Shown piece after piece: positions 31,881 to 43,382 of a stretch of 64,000 nt of DNA. The notes below the pieces were generated by a model. It saw nothing but the letters and a program-made list of their open reading frames with translations. It was not told the DNA's origin and did not search any database. Within the stretch, counting starts at the first letter, position 1; every line of letters starts with the position of its first letter. This stretch comes from Siphonodentalium dalli. Taxonomy: Eukaryota > Mollusca > Scaphopoda > Gadilida > Siphonodentaliidae. The stretch covers positions 121,555,030-121,619,029 of the forward strand of contig CP136067.1 of the NCBI GenBank assembly GCA_032622095.1, written 5' to 3'. The translations under genes and the position numbers were made by a program.

Positions 31881-33718
31881 GAGCTTACCCGAAACCTCCC
31901 CCAAGCCCACCACCCTATAGAAGAATTTGACTTATATTTCACCAGAGTTGATCTATTGTGGTGTTGTAATTTCTCATACAAATCGCCGTTATTTAGTAAA
32001 GGTACATTCTTTATAGAGTTATCACTAAAAACAGATAAAGATCGCATATCAAAACCTATGTTATCCTCCGTATAGGATCAGATATCGTTTATAGTCTACA
32101 CTCGTGCGCATTAAGTGCTACGACACCGTGCCCCATTCAAACTGTTTGTGTTATCCGTTCAGTGGCTGCCATGCATGCTGGTGAATCAAATGCTAATGTT
32201 GGCAGCTCTCGGCCAATCAGAATCCGTGTTTCAGTCAGAAATATTCAACTTGAACAGCAATATCTATTAGAGAACTCGAAATGTTATACCGCGTGTTGTT
32301 ACTGCATGTGTATCAGTTGTATTACGTCGCATCAGACGTAACTCACATTTTCAACTTTCCGAGAAAATGAAGGTTGAAGTTTTCAGACAACATTTCTCAT
32401 AATGTTGACAAAGCATGACGTATTGTTGTATTTATCCCAATGAAAACTGACATTAGCTGTCCATTGAACCACATATTTTTTCTGTTTACTCCCTCGTTTT
32501 CTTTTAAAAAACAATAACTTGTTTGGAGATACGACTTTTGCGTACGCCAACAACGATTGGTTTTTCCGTCCTATAAGGAAGTTGTGCAAATAAATACAGA
32601 TTAAGCTAAATATGTGGCAATCGCATGTGTCTATGAACTAAAAAGTCATATTCTACATTATGAATATTCACTCATGTGCATCATCATACAGACATTTGTG
32701 GAACAATCACAAAATTTAAATAACCAAATGATCACGTGACTAACATGGAGATACGACCATTTTGCATACATTTGAGAATTTTACAAACACAAAACAGAAG
32801 TCACGTGGACAACATGAAGCATCCGATTGACTGCTGTTGGGCATACGACCTTATAGCACGAATAATTGTGAAGATCGCTAGAGATACGACATTTGTGCCA
32901 CTGGTTTGTGAGAATATTTGCCATCCAATGCAAAAACAGTTTGGACCATCGGATTGGATATTTTCTCACGATTCGAATGATAACAAATATTCATTTCACG
33001 CCAAAATGGAGTTACGACCTTATAGTTCTGATGCGACGATTAATTTAGGTGAAAACTAATGCCACCCACATCAGTCATATTTACATGTACCACCATGCAA
33101 CTGATCGTAACTCGTGTAAATATTTGTTTGATAACTGTTTTTATTTTATGAAAAAAGACCAAAAAAAATACTAATTTAAATACCCTCAGTTAATACTCCT
33201 CTTTGGGAGTTCAACTTACTGCAGGGAGCCGAACATCGTCTTGATCCGGGACTCTATTCACGTCTAAACTCACATTTCATCCGGCAACAATTAAATCACA
33301 CCCTTGTTGTCAATCACCAAATGTACAGCTCTGATCGGTGATAAATCGTTCTCAGTATACCTACAACTGACATATAATTTGCAAATATATACTTGTTTTG
33401 GGCTACATCAAGATAAATAATACCTGTCAAATTCATTGACTGTTAGATGATATTCAATTTCACTATAAGCTGTCTTTTTGTTTCTCTCTACTTTCAATGC
33501 GAACAGTTGTATGTAAGTTACCGACAAATTACCTTGTCGCTTGGACAATCATTTCATGTCTCTTAGTGTATATATTGACTTGCTTGGATTTTGTATATAT
33601 CATGACATACATGCATGTATAGTTTGTGTAACATATTGATACTCTCCAGAATGGAGGAATAAAAGTTATATATAACTAGTTGGACCACTTTATCTACAAT
33701 CATGCCGACTAGTATTAA
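31881..33718. other. Unassigned region with a scattered GATACGAC motif
   Basis: No gene recognised. A 107-residue plus-strand frame (32736-33059) has no domain I know. The motif GAGATACGAC or close variants occurs at about 32528, 32749, 32842, 32882 and 33010 in one orientation at irregular spacing, suggesting decayed tandem units. CAGAAGTCACGTGGAC lies at 32794. Confidence 0.35.
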
Positions 33719-33970
33719 CTTCGTTTTTATGTCCTGTCTCTATACATTAGTAATGTGTAGCTGTGTATTGTATTGTATATTGCTAATGAGTTCTTGTGTT
33801 CAAGACAACGCTGGCGAGATTACTATGGTCGGCAGTAGGCATAAAATTAGTCTGGCCACCAACGTCGAATAAAAGAAAGCATTCTTAATGTAATGGATTA
33901 TTGTGAGGTTTTTTTTTGGGGGGGGGGGGGGTCATTTTCTGGACGACGGTTTATGTTCATATTTATGTTT
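33719..33970 (+). repeat. Dispersed repeat, partner at 37940-38150
   Basis: GTCCTGTCTCTATACATTAG, then TTGCTAATGAGTTCTTGTGT plus TCAAG, then ACGTCGAATAAA, then TTATGTTTTATGCCGTC recurs at 37940-38150 in the same order and orientation. A G run at 33917-33931 differs. Confidence 0.7.
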
Positions 33971-34019
33971 TATGCCGTCCAGACAAAGGGTGTGTCAGAT
34001 CTGACAACCCAAGGCAAGG

Positions 34020-34241
34020 TACATTTACACGAACACCACACCGGCCCCTGGACTGACACAGACACCAACACCGGCTCCCTGGACTGACACGAACACCACA
34101 CCGGATCCCTAGACTGACAGGAACACCACGCGGGCTGCATGGACTGACACAAACACCATGCCGGCTCCCTGAACTGACACGAACACCATGCCGGCTCCCT
34201 GGACTGACACGAACACCACGCCGGCTCTCTGGACTGACAGG
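34020..34241. repeat. 30-bp minisatellite, first block
   Basis: About seven units of GGACTGACACGAACACCA plus CGCCGGCTCCCT. Because 30 is a multiple of 3, it stays open in several frames, which creates artificial repeat proteins on both strands. Confidence 0.9.
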
Positions 34242-34363
34242 AACAGGAACAAGCTAATATATTGTACAAGAAAACCATAGTCAGAAATGGTAACGCCCTC
34301 AAGATCATATAGAATTAATCACCTTGCACGTCTTGGCATCCGAATAACAATTTAAATTTAATA
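34242..34363. repeat. Duplicated flank carrying part of repeat R, copy 1
   Basis: GAACAGGAACAAGCTAATAT through CATCCGAATAACAATTTAAA is repeated almost exactly at 34742-34864, so the minisatellite and its flank were duplicated as a unit of about 500 bp. Confidence 0.85.
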
Positions 34364-34369
34364 CTGGCT

Positions 34370-34741
34370 CACCGGACTGACACGAACACCATACTGGCTC
34401 CCTGGATTGACTCGAACACCATACTGGCTCCCTGGACTGACACGAACACCACGCCGGCTCCATGGACTGACACGAACACCACGCCGGCTCCCTGGACTGA
34501 CACGAACACCATGCCGGCTCCCTGGACTGACACGAACACCATACCGGCTCCCTGGACTGACACGAACACCATACTGGCTCCCCGGGACTGACACGAACAC
34601 CATACTGGCTCCCTGGACTGACATGAACACCATACTGGCTCCCTGGACTGACACGAACACCACGCCGGCTCCCTGGACTGACACGAACAATATGCCGGCT
34701 CCCTGGACTGACAGAAACACGAACACCGGCTCCCTGGACTG
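34370..34741. repeat. 30-bp minisatellite, second block
   Basis: About twelve units of the same 30-bp motif with CCATACTGG and CCACGCCGG variants. Not coding. Confidence 0.9.
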
Positions 34742-34975
34742 ACAGGAACAGGAACAAGCTAATATATTGTACACGAAAACCATAGTCAGAAATGGTAACG
34801 CCCTCAAGATCATATAGAATTAATCACCTTGCACGTCTTGGCATCCGAATAACAATTTAAATTGAAATTGAAATTCCCAATTAACTACACCTTTTACCGG
34901 ACTCGGCCTCCGGGTCGCAGTTCGACTTTTAATCCGTCATAAAATTCCCATTCTATAAATAAAACGTAGAACGGC
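34742..34975 (+). repeat. Repeat R, third copy (with duplicated flank copy 2)
   Basis: After the duplicated flank the sequence continues through CCTTTTACCGGACTCGGCCT, GCAGTTCGACTTTTAATCCG and CTATAAATAAAACG as in 23408 and 63115. The minisatellite appears to have grown next to, or within, repeat R. Confidence 0.7.
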
Positions 34976-35046
34976 TGAATATTCTGTCGTTATAAATGTA
35001 TTAATATTTACACACACGATAAAGGTGGATACACCCACCACGTGTA

Positions 35047-35492
35047 ATAAAGATGCTCAATCCGTTTCGATGGTTCCCATATCATCAGATTCCAACAACA
35101 GCAACAATTTTTAAAATGCCCCTTCAGTTATCAGATTAATTGCCCAAAAATAATGCAAACCACAGTTAACTATAGTATAAAATTGTCCAAAACGTCTTAT
35201 TTATCAAAATTTTGTTCAATGAAATATGGCCGGATTGTCAATATATCTGCCATAGCCACTTGATTTTACAGTTATCAATCTTCATCCGAATTTGGTCCGA
35301 GACCGTCGGTTTGACGACTTTTTATCAGGTCACCAATAACTGCACATCTCGAGAAATAAAAAATTTCAAAAATCGATATCTGATCACTTTGAGCTTTGAT
35401 GGTTGGGTTCCTCTACTCAAATAAAACATGTTTTACCCCCGAAGCCAAAGAAATAGTAATTTGGGAGCGGTAATTCGGATTATGTATCTTTA
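35047..35492 (-). mobile_element. Family G MITE, reverse, diverged
   Basis: AAAGATGCTCAATCCG at the left and CGGATTATGTATCTTTA at the right, with GAAGCCAAAGAAATAGTAAT inside in reverse. Both ends are worn, so this is an older copy. Confidence 0.7.
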
Positions 35493-35639
35493 GTCACATG
35501 TTTTGAATAACAACCATTTCTAGTAATACATTGGTTGTGAACTACACAATTATCCGTTCAAACCGATAACGGCAATCATAGGAAACACACATTCCTCATG
35601 CTGCACGTCATGCCTCTATAGGGATGAAATTTAGTACTA

Positions 35640-36375
35640 AGAAATCCCACATCCTATCAATAAAAAAAATCCAATTATTACTATACACCAAACAAGGACG
35701 GACTCCCAGAGGTCAACGAACATCCGTACCTCGGAGTGACACTCACAAATAACATATTGGAGCTCCCAGATCAACAACATCTCGAGGAAAGCATCATACA
35801 CGCTTAGCTTCCTCCAACGAAATCTCAAGCATTGCTTTGAAGATCTACGCAAACTAAGTTATATAACACTGGTAAGATCAACCATGGATTATGCTGATTT
35901 TATATGGGACCCATATGAAAAACGAAATATCGATAAACTTGAGAAAATCCAAAGAAGAGCAGCCCGTTTCATAAACAAAAATTATCAGTGGAAGCAGTTT
36001 TGAGGGTGCGATCACAAACATGCTAACTGACCTACAGTTCCAACCACTCGAGACCAGGTGGAAAACCAACAGGCTTACTTTCTTGCACACAAAAGTGGAC
36101 GGGGCCTTCCCAGCCACCCCCCCAAATATGCTAATTACTCTATTAAACGAGTTCGGACGAATAACAAACATCTGGAGGGATACGAAACATATAATTCCAT
36201 CAGCATATCATATGAAATCATGAAAGATGCTTCGAAATTCCGCTTGAAATAAATACAGAAGAATACAAACATTCAGTGTTTATAAAAGAGCGAAGTTGGA
36301 TTGGAACCAGCAGGACGGGAACTTCTTAAATATATGCAGCCTGGACTCTGCAACCGCGTTCCATGAGTATACATA
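35640..36375 (+). pseudogene. LINE reverse-transcriptase C-terminal fragment, frameshifted
   Basis: Piecewise translation on the plus strand gives blocks typical of the thumb and tail of Jockey/CR1-group reverse transcriptases. In order they are KSHILSI; HPYLGVTLTNN; INNISRKASYTLSFLQRNLK; LVRSTMDYADFIWDPY; LEKIQRRAARFI; MLTDLQFQPLETRW then KTNRLTF; HLEGYETYNS; and SLDSATAF. The reading frame changes at least three times (near 35755, 36005 and 36110) and there is an in-frame stop near 36002, so it is dead. The catalytic polymerase part and endonuclease are upstream and absent. It is unrelated in sequence to the fragment at 4020. Neighbouring family G elements are independent insertions. Confidence 0.85.
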
Positions 36376-36454
36376 ACAACATCTAGCGCCTCCAAACCCA
36401 TCGGAAGACGCCATAACTGGATTATACGACATACAAACACAGATACAGATATAG

Positions 36455-36478
36455 TTTGTTTGTTTGTTTGTTTGTTTG
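36455..36478. repeat. GTTT microsatellite
   Basis: Five to six tandem TTTG units just past the LINE remnant. Confidence 0.95.
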
Positions 36479-36650
36479 GTGTCGAGAGCGGATTCACCTT
36501 GCCATTCGAGTTGACTTCACGATGAGTGTAAAACGTGTAACCTTTTCCACTTTATAAAATAATTATTTGATAAATATGGAACTGGTATGGGTCTTCAATA
36601 TTGTACTAATTGAGCAGAAATCAGCTTTAGATTATAACGCAGCACGATAT

Positions 36651-37104
36651 AAAAGGTACTCATTCCGATCAGACGCTCCTAAATTACTATTTATTTGGCT
36701 TCGGGGCTAACAAATATTTGATTCGAGTCCCGGAACCTACCCACCAAAGCTCAGAGTGATCAGATATCGATTTTTGAAGATTGTTATTTCTCGAGATGTG
36801 TAATAATATGTGGCCCAGAAACCGAGGGTTTCGGACAAAATTGCGGATGAAGATGGATAAACTCTAAAATCAAGTGGTAATACGGTCAAATTTCGTGATA
36901 CTTTAGTGATAATACTGCCATATTTTGTTGAACAAAATGTTGATAAATAACAAGTTTTGGGAAATTTGATACCATAGTTGACAGCGGTTAGCATTATTTT
37001 TAATAAATCGATTCAGATAAGTAAAGCGTATTTTGAAGAAATGTTGTTGTTGTTTTTGTGTTGTTATGGTATGGGGACCGTCTGATCGGATTGAGTACTT
37101 TTAA
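36651..37104 (+). mobile_element. Family G MITE
   Basis: AAAAGGTACTCATTCCGATC and CTGATCGGATTGAGTACTTT with TTAA at the right border (37101-37104) and a worn left border. Confidence 0.8.
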
Positions 37105-37324
37105 TGTCTCTTAGTGCACTGTTTTTTTCTGCGAGGCGATTGTCGCCCAATGAAACTGTCTGGAAGATCAAATTGTTTTATTTTTCCTTGCATTAGGAAT
37201 TAGCTAATACTTAGCTTCGAGCTACAGTAGTACAGTTGGCATTTGATAATTTCCGATAGGCGGGCCACCAGGTCAGAAATCATTAAAGGCCAACTAAATA
37301 TATCAAACATGTAGTCAGCAACCT

Positions 37325-37798
37325 GCCTAATGTATAATGTATTTCTGAAAAGTACCAGTACAGACGCACGCGGGTTTGAATTTTTATGCTCAACTGATGG
37401 CGACCGTTCACGTTAGTTTGAAGAAAGTACAGTAATGCCCTAAATAACCGACTCCTTAACTACAGCAGAATTATCGGTAACTTTTCAGGATTTAGTCGGA
37501 AATATGGCTTGTTGCCATTCATCTGAAAGCCCTCGGTGCCTAATGTATAATATATTTCTGAAAAGTACCAGTACAGACGCACGCGGGTTTGAATTTTCAC
37601 GCTATGTGATGGCCGTTCACGTTAGTATGAAGAAAGTAAGTAATACCCTAAATAATCGAATCCTTAACCACAGCAGAATTATGGGTAACTGGTGAGAGCT
37701 TTCCGATGAATGGCAACAAGCCATATTTCCGACTAAATCCTGAAAAGTTACCCATAATTCTGCTGTGGTTAAGGAGTCGATTATTTAGGGCATTACTG
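37325..37798. repeat. Direct duplication plus inverted arm with pogo/Tigger-like ends
   Basis: Block A (37325-37535) is repeated directly from 37538 (GCCTAATGTATAAT, then ACCAGTACAGACGCACGCGG). The last ~100 bp of A also occurs inverted at 37700-37798. The outer pair CAGTAATGCCCTAAATAACC (37430) and its mirror ending GGGCATTACTG (37798) recalls pogo/Tigger termini, but a TA duplication is not evident. Confidence 0.7.
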
Positions 37799-37939
37799 TG
37801 AGTATTATGCCTCGCCAATCACGTTGACATAATACGCAACTGTTGCAATGGATGCCCAGATTGCCATCAGACATTTGACACGTTCATCCATGCATTTCAT
37901 TGCTTGCTGTTAATTCCATAGCTATCTTGGCGAGTTTAT

Positions 37940-38150
37940 GCTCAATAACAGGCGTCCTGTCTCTTTATAAATTAGTACTATGTGGTGGTTTATATTCCGT
38001 GTTGCTAATGAGTTCTTGTGTTCAAGGCTACGCTGGAGAGGTTACCAAGTTCGTAAGCATAACATTAGTATACTTGTACACACGTCGAATAAATGAGAAG
38101 GGGGAGCAATTATCTGGATGATGTTTTCACTTCATATGTTTTATGCCATC
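37940..38150 (+). repeat. Dispersed repeat, partner at 33719-33970
   Basis: Same order of blocks as its partner, without the long G run. Confidence 0.7.
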
Positions 38151-38215
38151 TCGGATGATGGACATTTCATAGTCCCATTCCGATCATCACATGGTCATTT
38201 CGACAAGAATTTCTG

Positions 38216-38415
38216 GGACCTCGGTGGATCAGTCGGTTAGGGGTACCTCTCCAAGTCGTTTCGCCATCCAGCGCTGGCGATAAGGGTTCAAATCCACATT
38301 TTTCCATCATGGACTTTGTAACTCGAAATCGTTATCTGGTGGAGTTGCCAATTACTCGCCGATGGCCTGTGGTTGCTGAAAGCGACATTAAACCCAACAT
38401 CAATCAAAGAATCAA
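38216..38415 (+). mobile_element. tRNA-derived SINE, internally deleted
   Basis: Head GGACCTCGGTGGATCAGTCGG with an A box-like TGGATCAGTCGG, B box GGTTCAAATCC, body shared with 10766-11078, tail AAAGCGACATTAAACCCAAC then ATCAATC. About 100 bp present in the 10766 copy is missing before the tail. Confidence 0.85.
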
Positions 38416-39241
38416 TGCACATATGAACCAATGAGATCAAACTGAGATAGTACATTGTGCAATCAAATAATTATTTATACAAGTATTGCCATTAGTAATT
38501 GGTTGTTGATTGACTGTTTATTCCAGCCATTGTTAGATGGTACAAGGATAATAACACAGCCTGCATATTGTTGAACATATTTACATATATAAAAGTATCC
38601 AACCGCGAACAAATTAAACGAACACAATACCGATTACCGTCGACCATTGGTTGACCATACCTCCAACCATCACGAAAAATAATAATACAAAAAACAAAAC
38701 AATATGACATCCAATAAGTTTAAAGATACGGGCGGCGTTGGCGGTGGGTATGCTGTTAAAATACTTAACTCCGTCAAAAACCGTCATCAACAGAATAGTA
38801 AAATATAGACAGACTTTGTTCTTATACCAATCAGAAATATGGCATAAACAGTATGTTATTGTCAATTGTTTTTCCTTTGTTATGTAAGCAAAAGCAAAAC
38901 ACGTTACAGAACCTGGCTTTTGTTTAGATCCTGATATGGTAAACATAAAGAGCGTTATTTTGTTACTGTTTTCCTGATATGGAAATAATAAAGAGCGTTT
39001 ATATAATTTGTGTGTGATTAACCAATATAATTGTGCTCTGTGTTATGTAAACAGAAGCAAAACTTATGTAACATGAGCAGGTTCTTGTTTACGTACACCA
39101 GCGTACGTCTTGACGACAATATACTAGTTACGCGCTGATTATGTTGGCATATGAGCAAAACTTTATATATTTAAATATTCCTTCTGTTGATGGCGATTTG
39201 AACAAATATGAATATTTCTGCAACGAACACCGTCCGTGCCT
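38416..39241. other. Unassigned spacer with short duplications
   Basis: CCTGATATGGnAANATAAAGAGCG occurs twice (38930-38960 and 38973-39000), and TGTTATGTAAnCAnAAGCAAAAC occurs near 38878 and 39052, suggesting a decayed tandem duplication. No gene seen; a minus-strand frame at 38614-38946 is hydrophobic but not recognisable. Confidence 0.4.
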
Positions 39242-39643
39242 TTAATCCTTTACCCAACAGAATGGCCCTGTGCCAATGCATTCTCTTATATATGCGAGTC
39301 GACCATAGGTCGCCTCGCATATATAAGAGAATGCATTGGCTTAACACATTAAAAATTATAAAATTGTTAAAGAATGTAAGAAAACATGGTAAAAAGTGTT
39401 AAATGCATTTAGGCCAATGCATTCTCTTATATATGCGAGGCGAGTCAGGCGACCTATGGTCGACTCGCATATATAAGAGAATGCATTGGCACAGGGTATA
39501 ACTGTAACTATCACAATGCGGTCAAGGAGCCGATTCCAATGATATCCATATTTGTATGGTTTTATTGAGACAGACTCAAGATATTTTAGGCTGTAGAAGC
39601 TTTATTTGGCCGGTTTTGGCCGGTTTGTTGGGTAAAGGGTTAA
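39242..39643 (+). mobile_element. F1 MITE, complete
   Basis: Left end worn to TTAATCCTTTACCC, right end perfect. Palindromes at 39273-39339 and 39414-39489. The second has a 9-bp duplication at its centre (GGCGAGTCAGGCGACC). Confidence 0.85.
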
Positions 39644-39977
39644 AACTATACTCTTGGAAAGATCTTTACAGTTTTATGTATGCAAGTCAGAGGTATCACC
39701 TTCCGATTCTCAGTTTATTTATTACTTCTTACGCCTGATTCTCAGTTTATTTATTACTTCTTACTAGCCGAGTTGCCCCGGCTCATGTAACAAGCCCCTT
39801 AAGCTGCTTTCGCATACATGCGACTGACGCAAGCGGCCAAACGCATGCGGCCAATGCACGCGGCTATCGGGTTAGTCGCAACGTTTCAATCCATACATAC
39901 ATGTATATCACTGGGGTTTCGGCTGAACGCATCCGATTTCAAAACGTTTAACTGCGTCAGCCGCATCCCAAGTGATA
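39644..39977. other. Unassigned spacer with GC-rich core
   Basis: AGTTTATTTATTACTTCTTA is tandemly repeated twice at 39711-39765. A GC-rich patch with GCATGCGGCC words (39815-39890) may be a decayed TIR element, since GACTGACGCAAGCGG faces CTGCGTCAGCCGC. Confidence 0.35.
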
Positions 39978-40518
39978 TATGTGACCCGCCATATCAAATC
40001 CAGTCGTAAGTCGGGATTTTTTTTACCCTGTGCCAATGCATTCTCTTATGTATGCGAGTCGACCATAGGTCGCCTCGCATATATAAGAGAATGCATTGGC
40101 CTAACAATTTTTTATCATTTTTTTTAAATAAATGTTTCTTACAATTTTTAGGACATAAAATAAAAAAACATCCATTACCCTGCAGGGAGCCCCACACATA
40201 TATAGAAGCATATAGAAGAGTGTCGTCTGCTCATGTGTGTATGAGGCTCTGTATGGGTGAAATTATAAAAATTATAAAAATTGTAAACATTGTTAGGCCA
40301 ATGCATTCTCTTATATATGCGAGGCGACCTATGGTCGACTCGCATATATAAGAGAATACATTGGCACAGGGCATAACTGTAACTATCACAATGTGGTCAA
40401 TGAGCCGGTTCCAATGATATCCATATGTGTATGGTTCTATTGAGACAGACCGAAGATATTTTAGGCTGTTCAAGCTTTATTTGGCCGGTTTTGGCCGGTT
40501 TGTTGGGTAAAGGGTTAT
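39978..40518. mobile_element. Chimeric F2/F1 MITE
   Basis: The left end is F2 (TATGTGACCCGCCATATC, then palindrome 40033-40099 and the F2 core in reverse). After the second palindrome (40298-40364) it continues CACAGGGCATAACTG and is F1 to the end (TTTGTTGGGTAAAGGGTTA). The junction is again at the palindrome. The F2 core lies the other way round relative to the F1 end than in the 5469 chimera, so this is an independent event. Confidence 0.8.
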
Positions 40519-40735
40519 CATGCATGCGCCTACACAAGTTAGATGAGAAGTTGCACGCCTTGCCCAGACGTCCACGTATACAACATGTATGTATATGTCA
40601 ACTACTATCTAACCATATTATATATCAATTGTCCAACTACAAATATCGCTCAAATGACATGTTGTTTGGATTATTGAGCTGTATAGTACATGTTCAATAA
40701 GCATGGATCGAGAAAAGTGGCTGCTGTGTATAATC

Positions 40736-41112
40736 TTAAAGGTACTCAATCCGATCAGACGCTCCTAAATTACTATTTCTTTGGCTTCGGGGGTAAAAAA
40801 TATTTGATTCGAGTCGAGGAACCCACCCATCAAAGCTCAGTGATCAGATATCGATTTTTGGTCAAACGGAGGGTCTCGGACAAAATTGCTGATGAAGATG
40901 ATAACTCTGATATCAAGTGAAAATACGGCCATATTTTGTTGAACAAAATGTTGATAAATAACAAGTTTTGGGAAATTTGATACCATAGTTGACAGTGTTT
41001 AGCATTATTTTGTTGCAATAATTCGATTCTGATAACTAAAGCATATTTTTATGAAATGTTGTTGTTGTATATTGATGGTATGGGGACGTCTGATCGGATT
41101 GAGTACCTTTAA
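40736..41112 (+). mobile_element. Family G MITE, best-preserved ends
   Basis: TTAAAGGTACTCAATCCGAT plus CAGACG at the left and the exact inverse at the right, with TTAA at 40736-40739 and 41109-41112. The interior is shorter than in the 1238 copy. Confidence 0.9.
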
Positions 41113-42522
41113 ACATATAATATATATATGCCAACATAAATATTTTGGGTATATCGTCATTAACGTTGCGTGTAATATAGATACAATATACATGTATAAG
41201 ACCTACTTATGTCATCATATATATCGGATAGACATTAAACACCTATATATTGACTGCCTTGGGTTGGAATAGCGAGAATTATTTTGAGGTGATGTTTTTA
41301 ACAGCAAGCAGGACAATTGGCGGATGCCGCAGACACCAAATGAAAATTGCACGTGGTAGTAGGAGGGCGCGAAGCGCCCAGGATGGTCGAAAAGATCGAG
41401 AGATCTTCTCCTTCACCCTCAATTTGATGTTTTGGTGTTGTTTTGCATGACAAAAGCCCACCAAAAGTCTCACCATGTCTGAATGAAAATTGCTCTCGCC
41501 ATTCCAACCAAGTCATTCAAGAGGTGTTTGATTGTATATGACTCAATTCTCGCCTTCCGTGACGTTGACAGGCGAGTAATTGTTCGAAGTCTATAGTCAG
41601 AGCGTTAGTTCGCTTGCCACAAATTATCACCTCGCGCAAACCATGCCGTCAGGAGTCGGGTACGAGTTCGAAGAATGTAGCCCGGGCAATAGTTCGTTTG
41701 TCGGTCAATGTTGAAATCGACTATTTGACACGTGACGCGATTCCATTGTCCAATCATAAGTATGGCCTCTGTGAACTCTACGCATAGAATAAAATAAACT
41801 GTACACTTAACAAGGAATGATTGATCATTTGGTAAACATATAGAAATTGACATATTGGCTTCAGATGGGCTGACAATTCCTCGTGTCAACCAAGAAACAA
41901 TGCGATAACTGTTTTATTATATGAAACGCGCTTTGATTGGACAAGACGTTGTGACGTTGAACGTCGCTGGAAAACCTGATCAATTTTCAGGTCTGATAAT
42001 AAGTTATGTTAACCCCTGAAGTTTCTGACGTCACTCAGAACTGATATTAACCTGTTGTTTCATTAATGAGGTGAACATCGTTAGATATCTCGATTTTTTT
42101 CGTTACGTTTTAACTTAGGAATTGGGGAAAGAAACTTATGATCATATAATAATGGTGATTGTTAAATATACAATACTCTCTGCCTCAGCTATATCTTCAT
42201 ATCGCTAGCTTGTGTGAATACATTTTGCGTATAATTTCTTTGTTTGTACTGCATTGGCCATTTTCACCAAGTGGGTTTATTTTATAAACCAGGTAGTTTA
42301 TATGGTAGCGGCTGAACGCACAAGGTATCTTCGATATACATGTGTAGCGTCAACGACACACGCTGTCGATGATGTGATTGACCCAATCTATCGGATTTAC
42401 CATTTGTATTTGTCAATGTATTATGACTAAATCGCGTGCACTAACCGGCCACATGCAATCTTTATACATAACGGTATACATTGCGCGTATAATTTTAAGA
42501 CTGGTGTGTATATTTCTGCAGA
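41113..42522. other. Unassigned region
   Basis: GAAGCGCCCAGGATGGTCGA at 41371 is shared with 8954. A minus-strand frame (41605-41889) has no recognisable domain. The frames near 41300-41500 overlap the shared block and look incidental. Confidence 0.35.
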
Positions 42523-42637
42523 ATGAGTTTTAATGACATAATTGAGATTTTCGAAACGGCACAACGTGAGGAAGAGCAAAAACCAAGAGAACATCTCAGT
42601 AAAATTATAAGGGATGGGTCTAACCCATTAGAAGAAT
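42523..42637 (+). pseudogene. Exon-like N-terminal frame broken by a hAT-type insertion
   Basis: The frame begins ATGAGTTTTAATGACATA directly after TATATTTCTGCAGA, which resembles a 3' splice site. It encodes about 38 charged residues (MSFNDIIEIFETAQ at the start, REHLSKIIRDGSNPLEE at the end) before the hAT element inserts at 42638. Beyond the insertion (from 43383) the frame would continue only about 35 residues with little similarity to anything I know. The NPLEE ending is reminiscent of the first exon of some PIF/Harbinger transposases, a weak resemblance. It may be a host exon, a transposase remnant, or chance. The interruption makes it non-functional in this haplotype. Confidence 0.4.
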
Positions 42638-43374
42638 CAGTGACGTGGCTAAAGGGCCTCCTCTGCAGGGTGCCTACCTTGATAACTCCAACTGCTCCAC
42701 CCCTTCAACCAGACAAAACACTTGTTTGCGTAATTCCATTTGCACCCTGTGGTCACTAGCCGGAGGGATCAACATAATCTACTAGGCGAACCATGTCTCT
42801 GTCCAATTTGAGAATACTTTTTAGATCTGACCTGAACATTGCAATAAATCCTAACATCTAGTAGTCTAGCTAAACATAAATTCACACGGCCATTGGGAGG
42901 GGCGACCATGATACATCGGACCGACCCCGGTTCGGCTCGGTATGAGAACATTTTGAAATCAGAACATGAAAATCGCAAATCCTAACATCTAGATTGGCCT
43001 CGAGTCTAATTTTTAAGCGTTGGAAATTTCCAACCTGACACCCTCTACTACGGTTGAAAAATTCGAATAATTAACAGTTTTTGACTGACCACGGGGGAGG
43101 AACCAGGACACAAGCTTGCCAAGAGTTGGAAACTTCCAACCTGACACCACTTAAGGTTGGAAAATTTCTAACTGATGGCCTTCTCAGTCAATCATATTGA
43201 TCAAAAGTAGAGAAAATGTTAAGCAAATTTTGGTCTAAAAACAACAAATTCCCTACTAACTAATTCTTGGAAAATCAAACAAGAACAATTTCAACATATT
43301 GTTGGTGAGAAATTGGAGGGGGTATGTGGGATATCCACCCCCCCCCCACAAAAGACCATGTCGCTACGTCCCTG
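42638..43374. mobile_element. hAT-type non-autonomous element with perfect 8-bp TSD
   Basis: Ends CAGTGACGTGGC and GCTACGTCCCTG (imperfect inverted repeats) are flanked by AGAAGAAT at 42630-42637 and again at 43375-43382. The 737-bp interior has repeated GTTGGAAATTTCCAACCTGA words and no transposase. An 8-bp duplication and CAG...CTG ends are diagnostic of hAT elements. Confidence 0.85.
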
Positions 43375-43382
43375 AGAAGAAT

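Noticed and set aside
32736-33059. 107-residue frame as a gene
   Set aside because: No motif, no splice context, and it is built across scattered GATACGAC words.
34020-34757. Long repeat proteins on both strands
   Set aside because: They result from a 30-bp minisatellite with a length divisible by three; all are open by composition.
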